Below, piece by piece: positions 7,938-17,600 of a stretch of 23,203 nt of DNA. Made by a program: the position numbers and the translations under genes. The notes beneath the pieces were generated by a model that was given only the letters and a program-made list of their open reading frames with translations, searched no databases and was not told the origin of the DNA. The first letter of the stretch is position 1. Every line of letters begins with the position of its first letter. Origin of the DNA: Firmicutes bacterium UBA1768 (GTDB lineage Bacteria; Bacillota; Clostridia; Peptostreptococcales; Anaerovoracaceae); the NCBI GenBank assembly GCA_002315335.1, contig DCGW01000048.1, positions 4,985-28,187 of the forward strand, written 5' to 3'.

Positions 7938-9212
7938 CTATTCCGTTGGGTGAAGCAGCCCAATATCATTTCTGTAGTGAGCGCCTTCAAAGCTTATCAT
8001 CTTTGCGAGCTTATAGGCCTTTGCTCTGGCTTCGTCGTGAGTATCACCAATAGCGGAAGCACCTAAAACACGGCCGCCGCTTGTCACAACCTTATCCCCG
8101 TCAAACTTTGTGCCTGCGTGGAAAATAACGTAGTCCGGTTCGTTCTTAAGTGAGTCAAGACCAGTGATTTCCCTGCCCTTAGGATAGGAGCCAGGATAAC
8201 CTTCGGATGCAAGAACTATAGTAACAGCTCTTTTTTCGCTCCATTTGAAGTCGATTGAAGAAAGCTTGTTTTCAACAACTGCATCCATAATATCGTAAAG
8301 GTCTGTTTCGAGCCTCATAAGAACCGACTGAGTTTCAGGGTCGCCAAAGCGGTTGTTAAACTCAATAACCTTAGGGCCGTCCTTAGAAATCATAAGACCG
8401 ATGAAGAGAACTCCCTTAAAGTCAAGACCGTCCTTCTGGAAGCCTGCAAGAGTAGGGTCGAGAATTCTTTCTCTGATCTGCTTTTCGATTTCCGGTGTAA
8501 ACACGAGAGAAGGAGAGTATGAACCCATGCCTCCTGTGTTAGGTCCCTTATCGTCATCAAAAATTCTCTTATAATCCTGAGCTGATTCCATAGGAACTAT
8601 GGTATGCTCGTCAACAAAGCAAAGCATAGAAGCTTCAATACCTGTCAGGCATTCTTCAACAACGACTCTGTCGCCGGCCGTACCGAAAACCTTTGCGCCC
8701 ATCATATCGTCAATAGCAGCCTGAGCCTCTTCAGCGTTCTGAGCTAAAACAACGCCCTTTCCTGCTGCAAGACCGTCTGCCTTGATAACCATAGGGTAGC
8801 CGTAAATGCCTATAGCCTTTTCAAGAGAAGCCTTGTCTGTATATTCCGAATAAGCAGCAGTAGGAATGTTGTGCCTTGCGAGGAAAGCCTTAGTAAAGGA
8901 CTTGCTCGCCTCAAGCCTTGCACACGAAGCATTAGGACCAAAGGCCCTTACTCCAACCTCTGCGAGAGCATCCACTATGCCCATAGCAAGTGGTACTTCA
9001 GGACCGATAACTGCAAGGTCGATGTTTTCTTCCTTGGCAAACCTGCAAATCCCATCAATGTCCTCTGCAGAAATATTTACACACTCTGCAACATCAGCTA
9101 TTCCGGCATTTCCCGGAGCGCAGAAGAGCTTATCAATTTTTGGGCTCTGTGCCAGCTTCCAGCAAATCGAATGCTCACGGCCGCCACCGCCAACCACAAG
9201 AACTTTTTTCAT
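7938..9212 (-). CDS. purD: Phosphoribosylamine-glycine ligase (GAR synthetase)
   Basis: ATP-dependent joining of glycine to phosphoribosylamine, step 2 of purine synthesis. ATP-grasp enzyme, 424 residues. The N-terminal GGGGREH motif starts at about residue 8. The central ATP-grasp region has GPNTGGMGSYSP and the metal/ATP site EFNNRFGDPETQ, where the family more often has CR or VR in place of NR. The start ATG (9210-9212) is preceded by AAAGGAG; a longer in-frame opening of 23 codons upstream overlaps purH and lacks a ribosome site. It is the last gene of the purine operon, 11 nt after purH. Confidence 0.96.
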   Translation of the reverse strand: MKKVLVVGGGGREHSICWKLAQSPKIDKLFCAPGNAGIADVAECVNISAEDIDGICRFAKEENIDLAVIGPEVPLAMGIVDALAEVGVRAFGPNASCARLEASKSFTKAFLARHNIPTAAYSEYTDKASLEKAIGIYGYPMVIKADGLAAGKGVVLAQNAEEAQAAIDDMMGAKVFGTAGDRVVVEECLTGIEASMLCFVDEHTIVPMESAQDYKRIFDDDKGPNTGGMGSYSPSLVFTPEIEKQIRERILDPTLAGFQKDGLDFKGVLFIGLMISKDGPKVIEFNNRFGDPETQSVLMRLETDLYDIMDAVVENKLSSIDFKWSEKRAVTIVLASEGYPGSYPKGREITGLDSLKNEPDYVIFHAGTKFDGDKVVTSGGRVLGASAIGDTHDEARAKAYKLAKMISFEGAHYRNDIGLLHPTE

Positions 9213-9223
9213 AGGTTTCTCCT

Positions 9224-10756
9224 TTAGTGTCTGAAGTGTCTCATGCCTGTGAATACCATTGCGATTCCAAGCTCGTCGCACTTCTTGATTGAGTCTTCGT
9301 CTCTGACTGAGCCGCCCGGCTGAATAATTGCAGTAACGCCGGCTTCTGCAGCCATTGTAACGCAGTCATCAAATGGGAAGAAAGCGTCTGACGCTAAAAC
9401 TGTGCCCTGTGTAGGCTCGCAGGCCTGTCTGATTGCGATTTCGAGAGCGCCGACTCTGTTAACCTGTCCCGGACCCATACCGATAGTTTTGCCGTTTCTT
9501 GCGAGAACAATACCGTTAGACTTGATGTGCTTAACAGCCTTCATTCCGAAAATCATGTCCTTCATTTCTTCGTCAGTAGGAGCCTTCTTTGTAACCACCT
9601 TAAGATCAGCTTCATCAAAGAGAGCATTATCCTTTTCCTGAACTAAGAGGCCGCCAGCAGTTTTTTTCATATCTAAGGCAGCAGGGTTCTTTTTGGAAAT
9701 TTCTGGAAGCTCCATGAGTCTGATGTTCTTTTTCTGTGAGAGAATTTCAAAGGCATCAGCATCGAAAGAAGGAGCAATGATGATTTCGAGGAAGATTTTT
9801 GCGAGCTCTTCAGCTGTTTTTGCATCAACCTTCTGGTTTGTAGCTACAATGCCGCCAAAGATTGAAACCGGGTCAGCATCATAAGCCTTTTTATATGCGT
9901 CAAACAGGTTTACTGCAATACCTATACCACAAGGATTAGCGTGCTTTACAGCAACAACTGCAGGCTCATCAAATTCTCTGAGAGCTTCAATTGCAGCGTT
10001 TGTATCATTAATATTATTAAAGGAAAGCTCTTTGCCGTGGAGCTGCTTTGCGTTTACGAGGTCGCCTGCAGCACTTCGGATTTCCTTGTAATACCAGGCC
10101 TTCTGGTGAGGATTTTCGCCGTATCTGAGGTCCTGAGCCTTTTCATAGGTAAGAGTAAGGTTGTCAGGAAGGTCGTAGCCGGCCTGAGTTCTCAGGTAGT
10201 CTGAAATAAGAGCATCATAAGCTGCGGTGTGCTGGAAAACCTTAAGCGCGAGTCTGTACTTTGTTTCGTAGGAAACTGTGCCGTTTTTCTTAAGCTCGTC
10301 GATTACTGCCGCATAATCCGCAGGGTCGCATACTACGACTACATCTTTATGGTTTTTAGCCGCTGAACGAAGCATTGTAGGGCCGCCGATATCAATATTT
10401 TCTATAGCTTCCGGAAGAGTAACGCCCGGCTTTAATATTGTCTGCTTAAAAGGATAAAGATTGATAGCAACAATATCAATTGTCTCAATGCCGAGGTCTT
10501 TAATCTGCTGCATGTGTTCCGGCTTTTCTCTCATAGCGAGAATACCGCCGTGAACAGCCGGATGGAGTGTTTTCACACGACCGTCGAGACATTCAGGGAA
10601 GCCTGTAACGTCTGAAATTCCAACAACCTTTACGCCGCTGTCAGCAATAGCCTTAGCTGTGCCGCCGGTTGAAATAATTGTAACGCCGAGTGCTTCGAGG
10701 TCTTTCGCGAAGTCGATAACACCGGTTTTGTCTGATACGCTGATTAATGCTCTCAT
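9224..10756 (-). CDS. purH: Bifunctional AICAR formyltransferase / IMP cyclohydrolase
   Basis: Last two steps to IMP. The N-terminal cyclohydrolase has an MGS-like fold ([45 protein letters not shown]). The C-terminal transformylase carries LRYGENPHQ, the catalytic Lys271-His272 in KHANPCG, SDAFFPF and QPGGSVRD. The length of 510 residues and the C-terminal RHFRH are typical. Start ATG at 10754-10756 with AGGAGGA just upstream; seven further in-frame codons upstream were rejected. It takes AICAR both from the purine route and from the histidine pathway encoded next door. Confidence 0.97.
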   Translation of the reverse strand: MRALISVSDKTGVIDFAKDLEALGVTIISTGGTAKAIADSGVKVVGISDVTGFPECLDGRVKTLHPAVHGGILAMREKPEHMQQIKDLGIETIDIVAINLYPFKQTILKPGVTLPEAIENIDIGGPTMLRSAAKNHKDVVVVCDPADYAAVIDELKKNGTVSYETKYRLALKVFQHTAAYDALISDYLRTQAGYDLPDNLTLTYEKAQDLRYGENPHQKAWYYKEIRSAAGDLVNAKQLHGKELSFNNINDTNAAIEALREFDEPAVVAVKHANPCGIGIAVNLFDAYKKAYDADPVSIFGGIVATNQKVDAKTAEELAKIFLEIIIAPSFDADAFEILSQKKNIRLMELPEISKKNPAALDMKKTAGGLLVQEKDNALFDEADLKVVTKKAPTDEEMKDMIFGMKAVKHIKSNGIVLARNGKTIGMGPGQVNRVGALEIAIRQACEPTQGTVLASDAFFPFDDCVTMAAEAGVTAIIQPGGSVRDEDSIKKCDELGIAMVFTGMRHFRH

Positions 10757-10823
10757 AATATTCCTCCTGTTATACATTAGCGGGTGAGGCGGGTCGCCTT
10801 ACCATTAGCCTTTTCAATAGTAA

Positions 10824-12251
10824 TTATTCCTTGCCATCCCAGCAATAGGTGCAAAGCTTACATGGTTCAACCTCAACAGCTGCGATGAGGTTTTCGAGGG
10901 TCTGGTATTTGAGGGTGTCAAAGCCGCTGACCTGTCTGATTTTTTCTACCATTTTTGCATATCTTTCTGAAGAGCTGTCGGAATATTCCTTTAATATCTC
11001 CTCAGAAATATCTGTTGTGCCCTCGAGCTCCGCAATAACTCTTCTTGCTATGAGGTCCATTTCTGAAACAGACCTTGAGAAGTTGAGGTATTTGCAGCTA
11101 TAAAGAATCGGAGGGCAGGCAGAACGAACATGAATTTTTTCTGCACCGCTGTCGTAAAGGTAGGAAAGCGTTTCTCTGAGCTGAGTACCCCTTACTATGG
11201 AGTCGTCAATCAGGACAAATTCCTTGCCTTGTATAATTTCCTGGTCTGGAACCAGCTTCATTCGAGCAATCACATCTCTTGCCTTCTGAGTAGACGGCAT
11301 AAAGCTTCTCGGCCAGGTCGGTGTATATTTTATTAATGGTCTTGCATAAGGAATTTTGGACTCCATAGCATAGCCTAAAGCGTGGGCAATGCCGCTGTCA
11401 GGAACGCCGGCAACGTAGTCGACATTTTGCAGCTCAGGGTCGTCCTTATCAAGAATAGCTATTTTTGCGCCATTTCTGTAACGCATATTTTCTACATTTT
11501 TATTTTCGTAAACCGCAGTAGGGTAGCCGTAATATGACCAAAGGAACGTGCAGATTCGTATATCCTTTTCAACAGGCGGGCTCTCAACGATAATCTCGTC
11601 TGCCGTTATTTTCACGATCTCTCCGGGGCCGAGCTCTCTGAAGTATTCGTAGCCCAAATTCAGGAAAGAAAAGGACTCTGATGCAATACAGTAGCCGTCG
11701 TCTTTTTTGCCGATAGCCAGAGGTGTTCGTCCGTGAATATCGCGGGCTGCATAAATTGCATCCTGTGTCATGAGCAGCAAGGTCATGGAGCCTTCAATCT
11801 TCTTTTGCACCAGCTTAATACCATCTGTAATGGAATTTCCGTAGTTGATGATTGAGCCAACCAGCTCTGTGCTGTTGATTTTGCCGCCGCTCATGGACAT
11901 AAACTGACCGCCGCCAAGCTTAATAACGTCCGCTATTAGCTCTTCCTTGTTGTTAATTATGCCAACGGTGGCAAGAGCATAGTTGCCAAGCTTGCTGTAA
12001 ACCGTAAGTGGCTGAGGCTCGCTGTCACTGATAGCTGCAATGCCGAGATTTCCTTCAATTTCCTCAATTTCCTTTTGAAACTTGGTTCTAAAAGGGGCGT
12101 TTGCAATGGAATGAATGCTTCTGTCAAAGCCATCCGACTGCAGAATACACATTCCGCCGGTTTTTGTTCCAAGATGTGAATGATAGTCGACGCCGAAGAA
12201 GACGTCAAGAACAACGTCGCGTTTTGCGGCTGCTCCGAATATACCGCCCAT
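10824..12251 (-). CDS. purF: PurF-like amidophosphoribosyltransferase without the glutaminase nucleophile
   Basis: Occupies the purF place in the operon and should make phosphoribosylamine from PRPP. The C-terminal phosphoribosyltransferase half looks complete: GVPDSGIAHALGYA near 282-295 and the PRPP loop VLIDDSIVRGTQL (346-358). Cysteines 234, 386, 464 and 467 fit the four Fe-S ligands of the B. subtilis type, with Cys470 extra. The N-terminal Ntn-hydrolase half is abnormal. The protein begins MGGIFG, not MCGIFG, so the cysteine nucleophile is gone. The usual GHVRY, HNGN and SDTE motifs are replaced by AAISD, TVGIIN and NSTE. The start is fixed by AAAGGAAG upstream, so no Cys can be gained by restarting. 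Length 475, normal. Ammonia may come from solution or from a partner. I recall similar Gly-Gly starts in other anaerobes but cannot check. Confidence 0.88.
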   Translation of the reverse strand: MGGIFGAAAKRDVVLDVFFGVDYHSHLGTKTGGMCILQSDGFDRSIHSIANAPFRTKFQKEIEEIEGNLGIAAISDSEPQPLTVYSKLGNYALATVGIINNKEELIADVIKLGGGQFMSMSGGKINSTELVGSIINYGNSITDGIKLVQKKIEGSMTLLLMTQDAIYAARDIHGRTPLAIGKKDDGYCIASESFSFLNLGYEYFRELGPGEIVKITADEIIVESPPVEKDIRICTFLWSYYGYPTAVYENKNVENMRYRNGAKIAILDKDDPELQNVDYVAGVPDSGIAHALGYAMESKIPYARPLIKYTPTWPRSFMPSTQKARDVIARMKLVPDQEIIQGKEFVLIDDSIVRGTQLRETLSYLYDSGAEKIHVRSACPPILYSCKYLNFSRSVSEMDLIARRVIAELEGTTDISEEILKEYSDSSSERYAKMVEKIRQVSGFDTLKYQTLENLIAAVEVEPCKLCTYCWDGKE

Positions 12252-12292
12252 GCTGCTTCCTTTCTGTTCTTAAAATGCAGTTAATATAAAAA

Positions 12293-12862
12293 TCAGTTCT
12301 TTGCTTCTGCTATTTTGCAGATAGCATTAACCAATATTTTGTGCTCTATTTCCAATACTCTTGCCGCTAAGTCGTCTGGAGAATCTCCCGGTAAAACCTT
12401 AACCTTTTCCTGGAAAATAATCTCACCTGTATCAATTCCCTCATCAACAAAGTGGACTGTCGCGCCAGACTCCTTTTCGCCCGCCGCAATAACAGCCTCG
12501 TGGACCTTAATGCCGTAAAAACCCTTTCCACAGAATTTTGGTATGAGGGAAGGGTGAATATTGATTATTCTGCCGCTGTAGGCCTTAACTATAGACGAGT
12601 CTAAGACCTTCATATAGCCGGCCAAAACGATGAGGTCCGTGCCTTCCTTGTCGAGCTGCTCAACTATTTTTTCGGGCTCCTTATGGCTGAGGACAAAGCC
12701 CGGAATTCCATGCTTTTTTGCTCTCTCAAGTGCAAAGGCTTTTTCGCTTGAGGAAATAACCTGGACTATTTTGGCGTTGGGAATTTTGCCGCTTTCAACA
12801 GCATCGATTACTGCCTGAAAGTTTGTGCCGCCGCCAGAAACCATAACAGAGATCTTTAGCAT
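12293..12862 (-). CDS. purN: Phosphoribosylglycinamide formyltransferase (GART)
   Basis: Transfers a formyl group from 10-formyl-THF to GAR, step 3. 189 residues, normal length. Catalytic Asn101, His103 (INIHPSLIP) and Asp144 (IDTGEI) are in place, and the phosphate loop is SGGGTNFQ near 9-16. Its ATG lies inside the end of purM (7-nt overlap), indicating translational coupling. A 41-nt gap with AAAGGAAG leads to purF. Confidence 0.96.
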   Translation of the reverse strand: MLKISVMVSGGGTNFQAVIDAVESGKIPNAKIVQVISSSEKAFALERAKKHGIPGFVLSHKEPEKIVEQLDKEGTDLIVLAGYMKVLDSSIVKAYSGRIINIHPSLIPKFCGKGFYGIKVHEAVIAAGEKESGATVHFVDEGIDTGEIIFQEKVKVLPGDSPDDLAARVLEIEHKILVNAICKIAEAKN

Positions 12863-13887
12863 AATGTAACACCGTCCCCGTCAATTATTTCGCCGATTTC
12901 AAACGGAGTTTCGCCTGACTCCTTGAGTAGGCGCATAACTGCATCCTTTTCTGACTGGTCAACTATGAACATCATGCCGATACCCATGTTGAAGGTTGAG
13001 AACATTTCCTTTTCTTCAATGCCTGCGCACTTGGCAATGTAGCCGAAAATCTTTGGAACGTCCCAGGTTCCCACATTGATTTTTACGCCGAGGCCTTCTG
13101 GAATAATTCTTGGAATATTCTCAAAGAAGCCGCCTCCGGTTATATGAATAATGCCGGCAGGAGTTACTTCCTTTGCAACTGCCTTGCAGGCCTTAGTATA
13201 TATGCGAGTTGGTCTCAAAAGAGCTTCGCCTAAGGTTTCTCCGAGGTCGTCAACGTAATCATTTACATTTTTTTCCATCTTTTCCAGAAAAACCTTTCTT
13301 ACGAGAGAATAGCCGTTGCTGTGAAAACCACTTGAGGAAATACCGATAACCGCATCGCCTTTTTTGATTTTTGAGCCGTCGATAATCTTGCTTCTGTCCG
13401 CAACACCTACCGCAAAGCCGGCCATATCGTATTCGCCTTCTGTGTAGAAGTCCGGCATTTCAGCGGTTTCGCCGCCTACGAGAGCACATTCTCCTAAAAC
13501 GCAGCCGTCAGCGATGCCCTTAACTATGTCAGCGATTTTTTCTGCCTTTACGTGACCGGTTGCAATATAGTCTAAGAAGAAGAGCGGCTCGGCCCCCTGA
13601 CAAAGTATGTCGTTTACGCACATAGCAACGCAGTCCTGACCTACAGTGTCATGCTTGTCCATGAGGAAGGCTATTTTGAGCTTGGTGCCAACGCCGTCTG
13701 TACCCGCAACGAGTACCGGCTCCTTCATATTATTAATATCAAGCTTGAAGAGGCTGCCGAAGCTGCCGAGGCCCGTGAGAACGTTAGGGTTGAAGGTCTT
13801 TTTTACGTGGTCCTTCATCAGTGAAACGGCGCGCTGACCTTCGACTGTATCAACACCGGCATCCTTATATGTGATTTTTTCTTCCAT
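12856..13887 (-). CDS. purM: Phosphoribosylformylglycinamidine cyclo-ligase (AIR synthetase)
   Basis: ATP-dependent ring closure of FGAM to AIR, step 5. 343 residues. Family motifs are present: GTDGVGTKLK near 62-71 and GGETAEMPDFY (138-148), the latter the usual signature of PurM and its PurL relatives. ATG at 13885-13887 with AAGGAAG upstream. It lies 28 nt after purE and overlaps purN by 7 nt. No missing motifs seen. Confidence 0.97.
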   Translation of the reverse strand: MEEKITYKDAGVDTVEGQRAVSLMKDHVKKTFNPNVLTGLGSFGSLFKLDINNMKEPVLVAGTDGVGTKLKIAFLMDKHDTVGQDCVAMCVNDILCQGAEPLFFLDYIATGHVKAEKIADIVKGIADGCVLGECALVGGETAEMPDFYTEGEYDMAGFAVGVADRSKIIDGSKIKKGDAVIGISSSGFHSNGYSLVRKVFLEKMEKNVNDYVDDLGETLGEALLRPTRIYTKACKAVAKEVTPAGIIHITGGGFFENIPRIIPEGLGVKINVGTWDVPKIFGYIAKCAGIEEKEMFSTFNMGIGMMFIVDQSEKDAVMRLLKESGETPFEIGEIIDGDGVTLC

Positions 13888-13915
13888 AATATGTACTTCC
13901 TTTCAAAGTCTTTTA

Positions 13916-14395
13916 TCAGGCTTGCATTGAAGCATCTATAGCTAACACATCTTCTTCCATTTTTACCTTGTAAGCCTTAAACTTTTCTCTGAGGCCTGCA
14001 TCCTTAACTGAAAGAATCTGAACTGCCAAAAGTCCTGCGTTTTCTGCACCGTCTATTGCAACGGTTGCTACAGGAACGCCCTTTGGCATCTGAACGATTG
14101 AGAGCAGTGAATCGAGTCCGTCAAGCGTAGAGGACTTGATAGGAAGGCCGATTACCGGAAGCGGGGTATATGCTGCAAGCACTCCGCCGAGGTGAGCTGC
14201 CTTTCCGGCTGCTGCGATAATTACATCTATACCGTCAGCTTCAGCGCCCTTTGCAAAGGCTTCTGCTGCCGCAGGTGTTCTGTGGGCTGAAATAACGCGA
14301 GTAACGTATTCAACGCCGAATTCATCTAAGATTTTCTGGGCTCTTTCCACAACCGGAAGGTCTGATTTGGAACCCATTACTATACCAACACGCAT
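13916..14395 (-). CDS. purE: N5-carboxyaminoimidazole ribonucleotide mutase (class I PurE)
   Basis: Converts N5-CAIR to CAIR. 159 residues with GSKSD (8-12), SAHRTP (36-41), AGKAAHLGGV (63-72) and the LDGLDSLLSIVQMPKG stretch that marks bacterial class I PurE. Class I normally needs PurK to make N5-CAIR; no purK is in the window. The start ATG at 14393-14395 has AAAAGGAG 7 nt upstream; 18 more in-frame codons upstream run through the repeat element and were rejected. purE is second in the operon, separated from purL by about 240 bp of palindromic repeat. Confidence 0.95.
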   Translation of the reverse strand: MRVGIVMGSKSDLPVVERAQKILDEFGVEYVTRVISAHRTPAAAEAFAKGAEADGIDVIIAAAGKAAHLGGVLAAYTPLPVIGLPIKSSTLDGLDSLLSIVQMPKGVPVATVAIDGAENAGLLAVQILSVKDAGLREKFKAYKVKMEEDVLAIDASMQA

Positions 14396-14410
14396 TTTGG
14401 TTCTCCTTTT

Positions 14411-14630
14411 CTTGTCTTTTTTCCGTATACCATTGTTGCAGCTCTTCATTCGTCGCTCATGAATTCAAATTCTATTCGCTCCTCATTCATCGCGCGCCTC
14501 GGTCTACGAAAAAAATCCTGCGCAATCTTGCTTGTCTTTTTTCCGTATACCATTGTTGCTGCGCTTCACTTGGCTCTCGCCATCTCGGGATGCGCATGCT
14601 TCGCGCTATTCACGAAAAATCCTGAGCAAT
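14411..14630. repeat. Two tandem copies of a palindromic intergenic repeat between purL and purE
   Basis: The 29-bp stretch 14411-14439 (CTTGTCTTTTTTCCGTATAC and nine more bases) recurs identically at 14531-14559, period exactly 120. Each copy ends in a shared tail ACGAAAAA(AA)TCCTG(C/A)GCAAT (14506-14526 and 14612-14630). The middles differ. In the first unit the two ends are inverted repeats: TTTTTTCCGTATACC against GGTCTACGAAAAAAA, 13 of 15 matching. This is the make-up of a REP- or MITE-like element. It lies in the transcribed spacer of the purine operon, so the RNA would fold here. No coding potential is seen. Confidence 0.75.
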
Positions 14631-14634
14631 ACAA

Positions 14635-17600
14635 TTATTTAAAATACTTCACTCCGGACTCGAAGATCTTCATGTCCTTTTCGCCGATTACATTCTTGTA
14701 GAGGTTTCTGCCGATTCTCTCGGAGTGACCCATCTTGCCGAAGACCCTGCCGTCAGGGGAGGTTATGCCTTCAATCGCCCAGTCAGAGTTGTTCGGGTTG
14801 AAGAGAGGGCTGTTTGAAGCCTTGCCGGAGAAGTCTGCATACTGTGTTGCAATCTGTCCGTTAGCCTTGAGCTCTGCAAGCATTTCCGGTGAAGCGATAA
14901 ATCTGCCTTCTCCGTGTGAAACCGGAATAGTGTAAACCTCGCCAACCTCTGTGCCCGCAAGCCAAGGAGACTTGACTGAAGCAACTCTTGTTCTTACCAG
15001 CGTTGAAACGTGGCGGTTGATTGAGTTGTAGGTGAGTGTAGGGCTGTCAGACTTCATTGGGACAATCTTGCCATAAGGCACAAGTCCTAATTTGATGAGA
15101 GCCTGGAAGCCGTTGCAGATACCGAGCATGAGACCGTCTCTGTTTTCGAGGAGGTCTGTAACTGCTTCAAATACCTTAGGGTTTCTGAATACTGCCGTAA
15201 TAAACTTCGCTGAGCCTTCTGGTTCGTCGCCGCCGCTGAAACCGCCCGGAATCATTATCATCTGGCTCTTCTTGATTTCTGCAGCCATTTTGTCTATGCT
15301 TTCCTCAAGCTCTGCCGAGGTCAGGTTTCTGAGTATGTGAAGCTGTGCCTCTGCGCCTGCCCTTTCAAAAGCGGCCCTTGAGTCTACCTCGCAGTTTGTT
15401 CCTGGGAACACAGGAATGAAAACTCTTGGTTTCGCTGTCAGTACAGCAGGCTTCTTTGTATATCTTTGTGAAAATTCTATCGATTCAGGTTCTTCCTCGC
15501 AGTATTCTGATGCAACCGAAGGGAAGATGTTTTCGAGAGGCTCTGTCCAAAGCTGTTCAAGCTCGTCGAGAGTGTACTTAGCTGTACCCATGCCCATGGT
15601 TTCAACTCTTACCTTGAAGGTGAGGGCCGGTTCGTCCGTGGTTGTACCGATGATAGTGAAGTCAACCGAGCCGAAGAGCGATTTGAGTGCCGCCTGTGGG
15701 TCGCTGCCGCCAACCTCTTCAGGAATTTCCAAAATAAGTGCGCCGTAGTTTTTGTCGAGCAGTGAAGGTCTGTCCATGCCGGCAAACTCAGCACCAATGC
15801 CGTTTCCCATAGCCATTTTTGTTACGGCTGCGAAAATGCCGCCCTTGCCTATGGTCTGTGCAGCGGCAACCTTCTTTTCGTGAATGAGGTCGCGAACCTT
15901 GTCGAGGCTGTTTCTGAGCTTTTCAAAGTTGATAACGCCTTCTGCGTTGCGCTCAGTGCCAACAAGAACAATGTGGCTGCCGGCCTTCTTAAATTCAGGT
16001 GAAATTATGTTGTCTGCGTCTTCTGCCGCAACCGCGAAGGAAATCAGTGTAGGAGGAACATCTAAGTCCATAAAGGTTCCGGACATTGAGTCCTTGCCGC
16101 CGATTGACGGAATTTGCAGTTCCTTTTGTGCTTTTATTGAGCCGAGGAGGGCTGCCATCGGCTTGCCCCATCTTTCAGGAGCCTTTCCTAATTTTTCAAA
16201 ATATTCCTGGAATGAGAGACGAATTTTTCTGTAGTCGCCGCCCATAGCTGTCATTTTTGCCGCAGAGTCTATTACTGCGTAAAGCGCACCGTGGTAAGGG
16301 CTTTTTGCCGAAAGCTCTGGGTCAAAGCCGAAGGTCATCAGGGTTGCTGTGTCTGTATAGCCCTGAGTTACAGGGAGCTTCGCTGCCATACCGAGAGCCG
16401 GAGTGAGCTGGTGCTTGCCGCCTAATGGCATAAGCACTGTGCCTGCACCGATAGTTGAGTCGAACATTTCGGTAAGACCCTTTTGTGAGCAGCAGTTAAG
16501 GTCGGCAACTGAGTCCTTAATAGAGTCGATTTCTGTTTCAGTCATAAGTGTGCCCAGGTCTGCAGGAGCAGGTGCTGCCGGCATATGACAAACTCCGTCC
16601 TTGCATACAGGTTCGCCTGAGCCCTGCTTTGGAGCCTCTACCGATACTGCTGTCTTCTGCTGAACTCCGTTTGTATCGAGGAAGGCTCTTGAGAGGTCTA
16701 ATATGGTCCTGCCTCTCCAGGTCATTTTAATTCTTCCTGTATCTGTAACCTTAGCAACCGCAACGCTTTCGAGGTTTTCCTCTCTTGCCATTGCCATGAA
16801 TTTTTCTGCATCTTCAGCGGCTACAACAACAGCCATTCTTTCCTGAGATTCGGAAATTGCAAGCTCTGTGCCGTCAAGACCCTCATACTTTTTGAGAACG
16901 AGGTCGAGCTCTATGTCGAGGCTGTCTGCCAGCTCGCCGATAGCTACCGAAACTCCGCCTGCGCCAAAGTCGTTGCAGCGCTTGATGAGCTTGGCGGCTT
17001 CGCTTCTTCTGAAGAGCCTCTGGAGATTTCTTTCTACAGGAGGGTTGCCCTTCTGAACCTCAGCTCCGCAGCTCAGGATGGAGTCTTCGGTGTGTTCCTT
17101 TGAGGAGCCCGTTGCACCGCCGCAGCCGTCACGACCTGTACGGCCGCCTGTTAATATTATTACGTCTCCCGGAGCTGGTCTTTCGCGAACAACATTTTCC
17201 TTTGGAGCGGCAGCGATTACTGCGCCTACTTCCATACGCTTTGCCACGTAGCCCGGGTTGTAGATTTCCGTAACCTGACCTGTTGCGAGGCCTATCTGGT
17301 TGCCGTATGAGCTATAGCCCCTTGCAGCGCTTCTTGTGATTTTCTGCTGAGGGAGCTTTCCTGTGAGGGTTTCTTCTAATAAAGCCCTTGGGTCGGCCGC
17401 GCCGGTTACTCTCATCGCCTGATAAACATAGGACCTGCCTGAGAGTGGGTCTCTTATTGCACCGCCGAGGCAGGTTGCAGCTCCGCCGAACGGTTCTATT
17501 TCTGTCGGGTGGTTGTGTGTTTCGTTTTTAAACATAACCAACCAGTCTTCGTCTTTGCCGTCAATGTTGGCTTTTACGTTGATTGAGCAGGCGTTTACCT

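Noticed and set aside
10770..10805. 11-codon ORF on the minus strand between purF and purH
   Set aside because: There is an AAAAGG 3 nt before its ATG, but the peptide is tiny and featureless, and the spacer is explained by the purH ribosome site and a small hairpin.
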